Origin: Albibacterium bauzanense
GTDB lineage: Bacteria; Bacteroidota; Bacteroidia; Sphingobacteriales; Sphingobacteriaceae
Direction of reading: 5' to 3'
Assembly: GCF_004339765.1 (NCBI RefSeq)
Contig: NZ_SMGO01000002.1
Coordinates: 966,001-1,030,000 of the forward strand
Length of the DNA stretch: 64,000 nucleotides
Shown: positions 41,946 to 50,346 of the stretch, piece after piece
Position numbering within the stretch: the stretch's first letter is position 1
How the letters are laid out: the number at the start of each line of letters is the position of its first letter
Position numbers and translations under genes: made by a program
Notes under the pieces: model-generated
Databases searched by the model: none
What the model saw: the letters and a program-made list of their open reading frames with translations, nothing else
What the model was told of the DNA's origin: nothing

Positions 41946-42404
41946 ATGAATTTGTCGTCAGACATTAATGTAAAGAACAAAAAGGCTTATTTTGAATACC
42001 ATATACTCGATAAATATATTGCTGGTATTTCCTTGTTAGGTACGGAAATTAAGTCGATCAGATCGGGTAAGGTTAATATCAATGATTCATTTTGTTCCTT
42101 TTTGGATGGTGACCTGTATATTCGTAATATGCATATCTCGGAATATTCTCATGGGTCATTTTATAATCATGAGGCACGTAGAGACCGGAAATTACTATTG
42201 ACAAAAAAAGAACTTAAAAAGCTTTTAGTTAAGGGAGAGGAGCGAGGTTATACGATCATTCCTTTAAGAATGTTTATTAGTAATCGCGGTTTTGCTAAAT
42301 TGGAGATAGCTTTAGCGCAGGGTAAAAAAGATTTTGATAAACGAGATACCATTAAGGATCGCGAAAATAAACGCGAGCTTGACCGGGTGATGAAGCGCGG
42401 TTAG
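41946..42404 (+). CDS. smpB: SsrA-binding protein SmpB
   Basis: SmpB binds tmRNA and is needed for ribosome rescue by trans-translation. The 152-residue protein has the OB-fold core INVKNKKAYFEYHILDKYIAGISLLGTEIKSIRSGKVNINDSFC, then NMHISEYSHGSFYNHEARRDRKLLL and the basic C-terminal tail GKKDFDKRDTIKDRENKRELDRVMK that inserts near the decoding site. It lies 2 bp after the DtxR-type regulator. The ssrA gene is not in the window. Confidence 0.97.
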   Translation: MNLSSDINVKNKKAYFEYHILDKYIAGISLLGTEIKSIRSGKVNINDSFCSFLDGDLYIRNMHISEYSHGSFYNHEARRDRKLLLTKKELKKLLVKGEERGYTIIPLRMFISNRGFAKLEIALAQGKKDFDKRDTIKDRENKRELDRVMKRG

Positions 42405-42429
42405 TTGTTCATTCATTACAACAACAGAG

Positions 42430-43428
42430 CTAATCTTGTATTGCTCTCCAGATTAAATCTTTTAATTCCGATAAATTCTTTTGCGTAGCCGCAGATACAA
42501 AAACATAAGGTACGTCTTTCGGAAGTTCCTTTTCCATTTCTTGTTTTAGCTCATCATCCAATAAATCAAGTTTAGTGATTGCTAAAACGCGTGGTTTATC
42601 GATAAGTTCAGGGTTATACTCTGTTAGTTCCTTTAATAGAATTTCATATTCCTGAGTAATACTTCTCTCTGTATCAGAAGGAATGGTAAATAATAATACA
42701 GAATTTCTTTCGATATGTCTTAAGAATCGGTATCCTAATCCCTTGCCTTTTGAAGCGCCTTCAATAATTCCGGGAATATCTGCCATGATAAAAGATTTGT
42801 TATCACGATAAGAAACAATTCCCAGGTTTGGCACGAGTGTGGTAAAGGCATAATCTGCGATCTCTGGTTTAGCTGCAGATACTACTGATAAAAGCGTAGA
42901 TTTACCAGCATTCGGGAAGCCAACTAATCCGACATCTGCCAGAATTTTTAATTCTAATATCATCCAACGTTCTTGACCTGCTTCTCCGGTTTGTGCGAAA
43001 CGCGGCGTTTGTTTGGTTGCGCTTTTGAAGTGCCAGTTTCCAAGACCGCCACGACCGCCGGGGGTTAAGATTTTCGTTTCGCCATCTTCAGTGATTTCAA
43101 AAAGTATTTCACCTGTTTCAGCATCTTTTGCAACCGTTCCTAAAGGGACTTCTAAGATATCATCTTTTCCATCTTTGCCTGTACTAAGTGATTTACCGCC
43201 ATTCTCTCCATTTTCAGCAATTACGTGCTTTCTGAATTTTAAATGGAGCAGGGTCCAGAGTTGTTTATTTCCTTTTAATATAATATGTCCACCACGACCA
43301 CCATCACCTCCATCCGGACCACCTTTGGCTGTATTTTTATCTCTATGGAGATGCGCAGAGCCAGAACCTCCTTGTCCCGAACGGCAGCATATCTTTACAT
43401 AATCAACAAAATTGGAGCCTTGGGACAT
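42430..43428 (-). CDS. obgE: GTPase ObgE/CgtA
   Basis: ObgE is a late-acting large-subunit assembly GTPase that also senses ppGpp in other bacteria. The 332-residue protein has the glycine-rich Obg fold (residues ~1-160, with [16 protein letters not shown]) and a GTPase domain: G1 GFPNAGKST at 170-178, G3 DIPGI, G4 TKLD and a G5 SAA near residue 315. It lacks the extra C-terminal OCT domain of Gram-positive Obg. It follows adk by 12 bp on the same strand, probably in one transcript. Confidence 0.97.
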   Translation of the reverse strand: MSQGSNFVDYVKICCRSGQGGSGSAHLHRDKNTAKGGPDGGDGGRGGHIILKGNKQLWTLLHLKFRKHVIAENGENGGKSLSTGKDGKDDILEVPLGTVAKDAETGEILFEITEDGETKILTPGGRGGLGNWHFKSATKQTPRFAQTGEAGQERWMILELKILADVGLVGFPNAGKSTLLSVVSAAKPEIADYAFTTLVPNLGIVSYRDNKSFIMADIPGIIEGASKGKGLGYRFLRHIERNSVLLFTIPSDTERSITQEYEILLKELTEYNPELIDKPRVLAITKLDLLDDELKQEMEKELPKDVPYVFVSAATQKNLSELKDLIWRAIQD

Positions 43429-43440
43429 TTCTTTTCTTTT

Positions 43441-44016
43441 TTAATTTAATTTTTCAATAACCTCAGATATCTTTTTAAAGATATCGTCGATTGAGCCAAT
43501 ACCATAAACTGTATTAAGCTTTCCCTGTTGTTTATAAAAATTAGCAACGGGTGTGGTTTTTGATTGATATTCAGCAATACGTTTGCGAATTATTTCCGGA
43601 TTGGCATCATCAGCTCTTCCTGAGTCTTTTCCACGTAAAAGCAATCTCTTTTCCAGTTCATCTTCGTTTACTTCGAGAGAAATCATTCCGGCAATCCGCT
43701 CGTTATGCTTTTGTAACAGAGCATCCAAAGCTTCTGCTTGTGCAACCGTTCTTGGAAAACCATCAAAAATGAAACCTTTAACATTTGGGTTTTCAGTTAA
43801 TTTGTTGCTGATCATTCCTATTACCACTTCGTCAGGGACTAATTTTCCCTCATCCATTAGCTTTTTTGCTTCTAAGCCTAATGTGGTGCCTTTGCTTATT
43901 TCATTTCGAAGTATATCTCCTGTTGATAAATGAATCAGTTGATATTTCTCGATTAGCTTTTGTGATTGAGTTCCTTTACCAGCTCCTGGTGGGCCAAATA
44001 ATACTAAGTTTAGCAT
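43441..44016 (-). CDS. adk: Adenylate kinase
   Basis: Adk converts ATP and AMP into two ADP. The 191-residue protein has the P-loop FGPPGAGKGTQ (residues 7-17), the AMP-binding HLSTGDILRNEI and FDGFPRTVAQAEALD, and the short lid type (LLLRGKDSGRADDANPEIIRKRI) with no zinc Cys. The length fits the short-lid form. It lies just downstream of the tRNA-Arg terminator and 12 bp upstream of obgE. Confidence 0.97.
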   Translation of the reverse strand: MLNLVLFGPPGAGKGTQSQKLIEKYQLIHLSTGDILRNEISKGTTLGLEAKKLMDEGKLVPDEVVIGMISNKLTENPNVKGFIFDGFPRTVAQAEALDALLQKHNERIAGMISLEVNEDELEKRLLLRGKDSGRADDANPEIIRKRIAEYQSKTTPVANFYKQQGKLNTVYGIGSIDDIFKKISEVIEKLN

Positions 44017-44030
44017 AGTAGTATAAAGTT

Positions 44031-44062
44031 AAAAAGCCTAATCAGCTGTTAGATTAGGCTTT
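44031..44062 (-). terminator. Terminator of tRNA-Arg
   Basis: On the minus strand AAAGCCTAATC and GATTAGGCTTT form a perfect 11-bp stem with an 8-nt loop and a T5 tract. It lies 13 bp downstream of the tRNA and 14 bp upstream of the adk ATG. Confidence 0.88.
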
Positions 44063-44075
44063 GTAATGTAAATTG

Positions 44076-44149
44076 TGCACTTGAAGGGAGTCGAACCCCT
44101 AACCTCCTGATCCGTAGTCAGGTGCTCTATCCAGTTAAGCTACAAGTGC
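44076..44149 (-). tRNA. tRNA-Arg (ACG)
   Basis: A 74-nt cloverleaf reads on the minus strand: 7-bp acceptor stem GCACTTG/CAAGTGC, D-arm GTAGCTTAACTGGATAGAGC, anticodon loop CTACGGA with anticodon ACG, T-arm GGGGTTCGACTCCC, and discriminator A. CCA is not encoded. ACG (read as ICG) decodes CGU/CGC/CGA. A terminator lies 13 bp downstream. Confidence 0.96.
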
Positions 44150-44365
44150 GTCCTGAATCGGAATGCAAAGATATGATTCAAATCTAATATCCGAAAATAT
44201 TTCTACTAAAATATTGAATTAATTTTTTAGTCTTCCAGAATGAATAACGGCTGTGCTTGGCATTCAGTTGATTAATGCTTTTCTTTATCGTAATTTTTCA
44301 GTGTAATTAAATCAGATTGAAATTCTTTGACACTATTCTTCACTTTTAATGTTATATTTAGGAGT

Positions 44366-45220
44366 ATGAAAATTTCCAGTTATCTGCAATTTAATGAAAA
44401 AGTTACGATAAAGCGTAAAACGGTTCGCGTCAGGGATATAAGTATTTCTTATTTACTTAAAGATAACCCTCAAGCAGAATCTACAATCATTTTTATTCAC
44501 GGTTTCCCATTTAATAAGAATATGTGGATTGGTCAGTTGGAGGCCTTACCATCTGAGGTTCGAGGGATTGCAATGGACGTTCGTGGTCATGGAAACACAA
44601 CAAGCGGGCATGGATTTTTTAATATTGATGTATTTGCGAAAGATTTAATCGCATTTATTGAAACTTTAAAGTTAGGCAAAGTTGTAGTCTGTGGGATTTC
44701 TATGGGCGGTTATATTGCTTTAAGGGCTTTTGAATTGAGATCTGATTTGTTTTCGGGCATTATTTTAAGTGATACCCATTCTTTTGCAGATACAGATGCA
44801 GGAAAGATTAAGCGATTTGCTACGATTGAGTCGGTATTAAAGCATGGAAAAAGAATTTACGCAATCGGGTTCGTAGCGAATATATTCTCTAAGAAATCTA
44901 TTGATGAGAAGCCTGAGATTGTAGATCTTATAAAAAGTTCTATTCGCAGAAATACGGAATCAAGCATATGTGCTACCTTATTAGCTTTGGCTTCAAGGAC
45001 AGATACGACAGCTGTTCTGAAGGATATATCTGTTCCCGTTTTGATACTTCGTGGGGAGGAGGATAGTATTGTTTCTATGGAGCAAGTGGAAAGTATGGAA
45101 GAATTAATACCAGATGTAAAGCATATCGAAATTCCAGATTGTGGACATCTACCTAATCTGGAGAATCCGGTACGCTTTAATGGAGAAATCAGAAACTTCT
45201 TAATAAGTAAAATTCTTTAG
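44366..45220 (+). CDS. Alpha/beta hydrolase
   Basis: The 284-residue protein has the alpha/beta-hydrolase fold: oxyanion-hole motif FIHGFPFNKNMW, the nucleophile elbow GISMGG, the acid in LILRGEEDSIV and the His in DCGHLPNLENP. The substrate is unknown; similar proteins are esterases or 3-oxoadipate enol-lactonase-like enzymes. There is no signal peptide. I start it at 44366 (MKISSYLQF), where a GGAG ribosome-binding sequence lies 2 bp upstream, rather than at the in-frame ATG 13 codons earlier. It is convergent with the TonB-dependent receptor gene. Confidence 0.9.
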   Translation: MKISSYLQFNEKVTIKRKTVRVRDISISYLLKDNPQAESTIIFIHGFPFNKNMWIGQLEALPSEVRGIAMDVRGHGNTTSGHGFFNIDVFAKDLIAFIETLKLGKVVVCGISMGGYIALRAFELRSDLFSGIILSDTHSFADTDAGKIKRFATIESVLKHGKRIYAIGFVANIFSKKSIDEKPEIVDLIKSSIRRNTESSICATLLALASRTDTTAVLKDISVPVLILRGEEDSIVSMEQVESMEELIPDVKHIEIPDCGHLPNLENPVRFNGEIRNFLISKIL

Positions 45221-45250
45221 ACTCCTGTTTTGTGGATATTCTATCGTAAT

Positions 45251-47134
45251 TTATAATTGTTTCCAGCCATATTTTATACCTAAGCTGAACCAACGTGTAG
45301 GCATAGGCACTGCGCCTGCTTCTTTATATTCGGCATCGAACAGATTGGTTACGTTAGTGTATAGAAGGAGTTTTTTCACTTGGTAATTTATTCGGATATC
45401 TGCAATGCTATAAAGTTTGCCAAGTTCACGTTTTAATAATCGATTTTCTATTTGAAAGGTAAGGTTATTTATGGTATAATTAACTCCTGTAATAAATTGA
45501 TGTCTCAGAGATTCTAGAGCATATTTAGATTGGGTTCCCTTTAAAGTTTTAACTGTCGGATGTAAATAATTATAACTTACATGATAACCTAATGATTGTT
45601 TATTGCCTAAGTCAAAATTCTGACTTATTCTAGCGTGAATGCCTTGCATTTTGTTACTCTTAAGATTAATTGGAGAATAAGGTTGTGACGGGTCTTCTCT
45701 CATCCAATCAATAAAGTTGGTTATATTGCGGAAGAAATATCCGGTTTGAAAGTTCAAATTAGCCTTGTTATACTGGATATTTCCTTCGTAATTCCAAGCA
45801 TTTTCGGATTTAAGAAATTCATTTCCTACGTTTCCCGGAGCTTGGTTTAGGTATAAATCTGTAAAGGAAGGGATTCGCTGCCCAGAACCAATGCTAGTAG
45901 AAATTTTCCAATAATCATTGATAAGGTAGGCTAAATCTATACCCGGATATAGTTGCCATCCATAATTGGTATTGTAGTTGGCATAAAAACCAGCAATGCC
46001 TTTTATCTTCTTTCCCAAAGTGGTTTCTAACTCTGCGTATACCCCATGATTATCTTGATTGTGTTCTCCAATATTGGAGCTGTTGATTTTTTCCAAACGT
46101 GATTCTCCTCCAAAACCAAAGGTTCCTATTCTTGTTTCAAGAGTACTATTCAATTCGAGCATCAAGGCGTTGGTATAGTGTAAAGACCGTCCTTTACTTA
46201 AGTCGTCTTTAAAATACCGATAGTCATCTTCGCTATAACGGTCGCTGATTCTTGGAGATATTGTAAAGTTATTCCATTGATGTTTTGAGGAGAGACTGAA
46301 CATAGAAGATTCGACGAGTTCTTCTGAGTTGATGTCCCCTGGAGCTGCGTAAAAACCATTGGCTCCGAAATGGCTTCGAGCATAACCAGCCATTGCCTGA
46401 ATGCTGTTGTTAGCATCGAAATTATAATTGCCATTATAAAAGAGTCGTGTATTTTTGGATTTCGAGTTGTAACGCTGACCGTTGTAATTGCTTTGAGCAA
46501 TCGAAAAAAGATGACTTTGTTGTTCCGTTCCGAAATTTCCCGTAAACTCAGCGCTTCCGCCACCGTATATACCCGAACCGTCATTCTCCTCTTTATTCTT
46601 AAAAGAACTGCTGGTCTGTATATCCGCGATAATAGAGGAGTATTTTTCTCTTTTGGTTACGATATTAATGGCACCAGTAAGAGCATTGATTCCATAAACT
46701 CGAGCTGCAGCGCCTCTTAATACTTCAATATGATCTATGGCACTCAAAGGGATGGGGATATTCATCATATTATGGGCAGACTGTGAATCAATCATTTTTA
46801 CACCATTTATTAAAACCAAGGTTTGTTCGGATGTTCCTCCGTCAATAGAAATATCAGCCTGTGTTCCAAATGGGCCTCTCTGGCGAATATCCACTCCACT
46901 GACATAGGATAAAACTTCATTGATCGATTTTGCAGGAAACTGTTCGATCTGTTTCTGTGTAATGATCTGAATGTCCCGAGTTGTTTGACTAAAGGGAATT
47001 TGTATCCGATTTCCTTGAATGATAACTTCTTCCAATTCACTGCTTGAATTTTCTCGATTAGGGAATAAATCTTTCTGTTGTGCAAAGGCAGGTAAAGCTA
47101 TTATTACTCCCAAAATAACTATTATCTTTTTCAT
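45251..47134 (-). CDS. TonB-dependent outer-membrane receptor (BtuB-like)
   Basis: The 627-residue protein has a signal peptide of about 18 residues, a plug domain (IQGNRIQIPFSQTTRDIQII ... INEVLSYVSGVDIRQRG ... DISIDGGTSEQTLVLINGVKM ... IEVLRGAAARVYGINALTGAINIVT) and a 22-strand-type barrel ending WFSLGIKYGWKQL. The plug resembles vitamin B12 receptor BtuB and related small-ligand receptors. No carboxypeptidase-like or SusD partner is present, so it is not a SusC. Ligand is not shown by the sequence; no B12 riboswitch precedes it. It is divergent from a MocR-like regulator, its likely regulator, with an 84-bp gap. Confidence 0.88.
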   Translation of the reverse strand: MKKIIVILGVIIALPAFAQQKDLFPNRENSSSELEEVIIQGNRIQIPFSQTTRDIQIITQKQIEQFPAKSINEVLSYVSGVDIRQRGPFGTQADISIDGGTSEQTLVLINGVKMIDSQSAHNMMNIPIPLSAIDHIEVLRGAAARVYGINALTGAINIVTKREKYSSIIADIQTSSSFKNKEENDGSGIYGGGSAEFTGNFGTEQQSHLFSIAQSNYNGQRYNSKSKNTRLFYNGNYNFDANNSIQAMAGYARSHFGANGFYAAPGDINSEELVESSMFSLSSKHQWNNFTISPRISDRYSEDDYRYFKDDLSKGRSLHYTNALMLELNSTLETRIGTFGFGGESRLEKINSSNIGEHNQDNHGVYAELETTLGKKIKGIAGFYANYNTNYGWQLYPGIDLAYLINDYWKISTSIGSGQRIPSFTDLYLNQAPGNVGNEFLKSENAWNYEGNIQYNKANLNFQTGYFFRNITNFIDWMREDPSQPYSPINLKSNKMQGIHARISQNFDLGNKQSLGYHVSYNYLHPTVKTLKGTQSKYALESLRHQFITGVNYTINNLTFQIENRLLKRELGKLYSIADIRINYQVKKLLLYTNVTNLFDAEYKEAGAVPMPTRWFSLGIKYGWKQL

Positions 47135-47191
47135 ATTTGATATTATCCGATATATTTAAAAACTGCGGCGCAAAGATTAAAGTTTAAATGG

Positions 47192-47199
47192 TAACTTTG
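47192..47199 (+). promoter_or_regulatory. -7 element of the MocR-like gene
   Basis: TAACTTTG matches TAnnTTTG and lies 19 nt before the ATG. On the opposite strand a near match (TAATCTTTG, 47179-47171) faces the receptor gene, so the two promoters overlap back to back in the 84-bp gap. Confidence 0.5.
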
Positions 47200-47218
47200 A
47201 TAGTCCGAATTAATTATA

Positions 47219-48706
47219 ATGAGTAGTCCGGTTGGTATTAGTTTTCATTCCTTCATCAAAATAGATCGCCGCAAAGAGGATTCGGTCTATATGCAAATTG
47301 TTTATCAGTTTATCAATGCTGTAAAAAAAAACCTTTTAGAAGACGGCGACCAGCTTCCAGGAAGTAGAAAGATTGCAGAAGAATTGCAGGTTCACAGAAA
47401 AACAATTGTAGCTGCTTTGATGGAACTAGAGGGACAAGGGTGGGTAGATATTATTCCAAACATTGGCACTTTTGTAAAAAATCCCGATCTTTCTTCAATT
47501 AAGCCATTGAACGTCAGAGTTTTTAGACAGCCTCCCGAAAAGGCTCTATTTCAATTTAGAAGAGAATCAATTTTGGATATTCCTATATTGGAAATTCCAG
47601 AACGGTTGTGTTTTACTGATGGTACGCCAGATTATAGAATTATTGGAACCGAAGAATTAGTCCGTTTTTACGCATCGGTGTTGAAGAGAAAAAAGGGAAC
47701 CAGTGAATTGACGAATAATACTGATGGAAATTTGTTTTTTAGGGATCAATTGAGTTATTATCTGAATTTAACCAGGGGGTTTCATCTTTCCAGAAATTTT
47801 TTATTGCCCATAGCTGGTCGAGAACAAGTTTTTTCTATTTTATCGCGCTTATTGATAAACACAGGGGATGTCATATTGGTAGAAAGTTTGAGCTATTTTT
47901 TGCCAAATATGATCTTTAGTCAAGCAGGTGCAAAGTTGAAAATTGTCCCGGTAGATGAGGAAGGGATGGATATTGATTATATTCAGAAACAATTTAAAAT
48001 CGGTGAGATAAGGTGTGTTTATATAAACACCAAATGCCAATATCCCACAACGGTCAGCCTATCCGAAAAGCGAAAGACTCAATTGCTGAGTTTAGCAGAT
48101 CTTTACGATTTTATCGTGATTGAGGATGATGTCGATTTTGAATTTTCAATGGTAAAAGATAAGCGAGAATCTTTATTTAGGAAAGATGGAGGAAGTCGTG
48201 TAATCTATATCGGAGCTTTCGGAAGATTTCTGAATTCTAGCTTTCAAATGAATTTTTTGATTGCTTCAAAGGATCTGTTGGAAGAAGGAAAGAAATACCT
48301 AAATATCTATGGTAAACCTAATTTTATGCTGGAAAAAGCTCTGGGAGAAATTATTAGTCAGGGGGATATGTTCAGGTATCAACGGAAATCCCAAAAAGTA
48401 ATTGTCGAAAGAAAGGAGATGTTTGCTCAGTTGCTCAAGGGCTATTTTAAAAACCAAATTACTTTTCATGTGCCAGATTCTGGACTGGCCTTTTGGATCA
48501 GATTTAATAATCCTTTTTCATTGATTCGGTTACAAGAAAAAGCAAGAGAGGATGGGTTGGTAATTTCTAGTATTTGTCTCTATCAGAATCGAACAATAAC
48601 CGCTGCAAGGTTGAGCTTCGCCCATCTTAATCAACAAGATATGGAGGAAGCCGTCAGATTGCTTTACGAAGCTTATTGCAAGGTTCTAAGTTCTCCAACT
48701 ATGTAG
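47219..48706 (+). CDS. MocR-like (GntR + aminotransferase-fold) regulator with degenerate PLP site
   Basis: The 495-residue protein has an N-terminal GntR winged helix (YMQIVYQFINAVKKNLLEDGDQLPGSRKIAEELQVHRKTIVAALMELEGQGWVDIIPNIGTFV, residues ~24-86) and a C-terminal class I aminotransferase-like domain. The key positions differ from PLP-binding MocR proteins: the lysine in the usual GTFSKTL block is Arg (GAFGRFL, R336), the following LRLGY arginine is Gln (SFQMNFL), and the PSHQ(Y/F)PTG motif reads NTKCQYPTT. The acidic EDDVD (302-306) is kept. It likely senses a ligand without classic PLP aldimine chemistry and controls the divergent receptor. Confidence 0.85.
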   Translation: MSSPVGISFHSFIKIDRRKEDSVYMQIVYQFINAVKKNLLEDGDQLPGSRKIAEELQVHRKTIVAALMELEGQGWVDIIPNIGTFVKNPDLSSIKPLNVRVFRQPPEKALFQFRRESILDIPILEIPERLCFTDGTPDYRIIGTEELVRFYASVLKRKKGTSELTNNTDGNLFFRDQLSYYLNLTRGFHLSRNFLLPIAGREQVFSILSRLLINTGDVILVESLSYFLPNMIFSQAGAKLKIVPVDEEGMDIDYIQKQFKIGEIRCVYINTKCQYPTTVSLSEKRKTQLLSLADLYDFIVIEDDVDFEFSMVKDKRESLFRKDGGSRVIYIGAFGRFLNSSFQMNFLIASKDLLEEGKKYLNIYGKPNFMLEKALGEIISQGDMFRYQRKSQKVIVERKEMFAQLLKGYFKNQITFHVPDSGLAFWIRFNNPFSLIRLQEKAREDGLVISSICLYQNRTITAARLSFAHLNQQDMEEAVRLLYEAYCKVLSSPTM

Positions 48707-48800
48707 AAATTGGTTTCTCCAATTCTTATAAGTCGTTGTGTTTTAAGCGCTATATATACCTTTGATTTCATTTAATAACTTTTTACACAAAAAAATGGAT

Positions 48801-48808
48801 TAGATTTG
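48801..48808 (+). promoter_or_regulatory. -7 element of gap
   Basis: TAGATTTG matches TAnnTTTG, 18 nt before the gap ATG at 48827. A second match, TACCTTTG, lies near 48757. The upstream element overlaps no coding sequence. No -33 TTTG at the expected distance. Confidence 0.5.
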
Positions 48809-48826
48809 TATCTAATTTTAACAGAA

Positions 48827-49834
48827 ATGATTCGTGTCGCAATAAATGGTTTTGGCCGGATTGGCCGAAATACTCTTCGTACTATTCTCAATAGGAAAGA
48901 AAATATAAAAGTTGTTGCAATAAATGATTTAAGTGATAGTAAAACATTGGCTCATTTATTTAAATATGATTCTGTGCATGGTCCTTATCCCGGTGAAGTT
49001 GTTAGTGAGCCTGGAAAAATAATTATTGATGGCAATGTAATCCAGGTTTGTAGAGAAAGAGACCCTGGTATGCTGCCTTGGAGTGAATTGAATATAGATG
49101 TTGTAATTGAATCAACAGGCTTTTTTACTCATAGGGTAGATGCTGAAAAGCATTTATTGGCGGGGGCGAAACAAGTAGTAGTTTCGGCCCCGTCTCCTGA
49201 TAAAGAGATACCAACAGTTGTTTTAGGAGTTAATGATTCCAGCGTTGATCTGAGTTTGCCTATTCTTTCCAATGCCTCATGTACTACTAATAATGTTGCT
49301 CCTTTGGTGAAAATATTGGATGATAATTGGGGGATTATCGATGGATATATTACTACGGTTCATTCTATGACGGGTGACCAAAATTTGCATGACGCGCCGC
49401 ATCGTGATTTGAGAAGGGCTCGGGCAGCGTCTGCTTCTATTATTCCTACCAGTACTGGAGCTGCTAAGGCAATTACCAATGTATTTCCACATTTGGAGGG
49501 TAAGTTAGGAGGAGCTGGAATACGGGTTCCTGTTTTGAATGGTTCTCTAACTGATTTTACATGTATTCTTAGAAAACAGCCAACTGTAGAAGAGATTAAT
49601 GCTGCTTTTAAAACAGCATCTGAAGGCTCTTTGAAAACAATATTGCAATATACAGAAGATCCTATTGTATCGGTGGATATCTTGAATAGTTCTTATTCAT
49701 GCGTTTTTGATTCGTTATTGACTTCTGTGGTTGGGGGTTTAATTAAAGTGGTAGGTTGGTATGATAATGAATTTGGCTATTCTAATCGCTTAGTTGATTT
49801 GCTAAGTTTAATTGAACAAAGAGAATCAAATTAA
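48827..49834 (+). CDS. gap: Glyceraldehyde-3-phosphate dehydrogenase
   Basis: It converts glyceraldehyde-3-phosphate, NAD+ and phosphate to 1,3-bisphosphoglycerate. The 335-residue protein has the NAD-binding AINGFGRIGRN, nucleophile C152 in SNASCTTNN, H179 in ITTVHSMTGDQ and the C-terminal VGWYDNEFGYSNR. Most GAPDHs read SCTTNCLAP; here the second Cys of that motif is Asn, which does not affect catalysis. The start at 48827 (MIRVAINGFG) is standard. It is followed after 6 bp by a GNAT gene and then pgk, so the two glycolytic genes flank an unrelated acetyltransferase. Confidence 0.96.
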   Translation: MIRVAINGFGRIGRNTLRTILNRKENIKVVAINDLSDSKTLAHLFKYDSVHGPYPGEVVSEPGKIIIDGNVIQVCRERDPGMLPWSELNIDVVIESTGFFTHRVDAEKHLLAGAKQVVVSAPSPDKEIPTVVLGVNDSSVDLSLPILSNASCTTNNVAPLVKILDDNWGIIDGYITTVHSMTGDQNLHDAPHRDLRRARAASASIIPTSTGAAKAITNVFPHLEGKLGGAGIRVPVLNGSLTDFTCILRKQPTVEEINAAFKTASEGSLKTILQYTEDPIVSVDILNSSYSCVFDSLLTSVVGGLIKVVGWYDNEFGYSNRLVDLLSLIEQRESN

Positions 49835-49840
49835 CAGGGA

Positions 49841-50278
49841 ATGAAAATAGCATTTATTACTGCTGATGAAACGCTGCATTTAAGAAGCTTGCAATTAAGA
49901 GATGGCTGGGAATTGGAGCGATGTCGTTTTGATTCGGATGAGATAGAAGGAGCCTTTCATTTAGCACAGATCAATGATGATGAGGTAGTTTGCGTTTTAT
50001 CATTGCACCCGCAGGGGTATGAAGGTTTACAAGGCGAAGGTTTTCAATTGAGAGGGATGGCAACTCATCCTCATTATTATAAGAAGGGACTTGGCAAATC
50101 TTTAATAGAATTCGCTATTCAGGATTTAAAAAGTAAAGGGGTTGACTATATCTGGTGCAATGCGCGAAGAAATGCTTATCTTTTTTATGAAAAGATGGGC
50201 TTTAAGTATATGTCAGATGAGTTTGAAATACCTACTGCCGGCCCGCATCGAAAAATGTATTTACTGCTTTCTGTCTGA
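49841..50278 (+). CDS. GNAT family N-acetyltransferase
   Basis: The 145-residue protein has a GNAT fold: FQLRGMATHPHYYKKGLGKSLIEFAI contains the acetyl-CoA-binding R/Q-x-x-G-x-G/A motif (KKGLGKS), followed by NARRNAYLFYEKMGFKYMSDEF typical of motif B. It resembles acyltransferases that modify small metabolites or amines; the substrate is unknown. It sits 6 bp after gap and 68 bp before pgk on the same strand, so it may be expressed with glycolytic genes. Confidence 0.9.
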   Translation: MKIAFITADETLHLRSLQLRDGWELERCRFDSDEIEGAFHLAQINDDEVVCVLSLHPQGYEGLQGEGFQLRGMATHPHYYKKGLGKSLIEFAIQDLKSKGVDYIWCNARRNAYLFYEKMGFKYMSDEFEIPTAGPHRKMYLLLSV

Positions 50279-50346
50279 ATTTGTTTCTGTCGTGAATTAT
50301 TCTAAATTTGTTGCGCGAATAGAATATTTTACAAAGATTATAGATA

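Noticed and set aside
44076-44149. tRNA-Arg as an integration site for a mobile element
   Set aside because: The flanking genes (adk, obgE and an alpha/beta hydrolase) are ordinary, there is no integrase, and I saw no repeated tRNA 3' end nearby.
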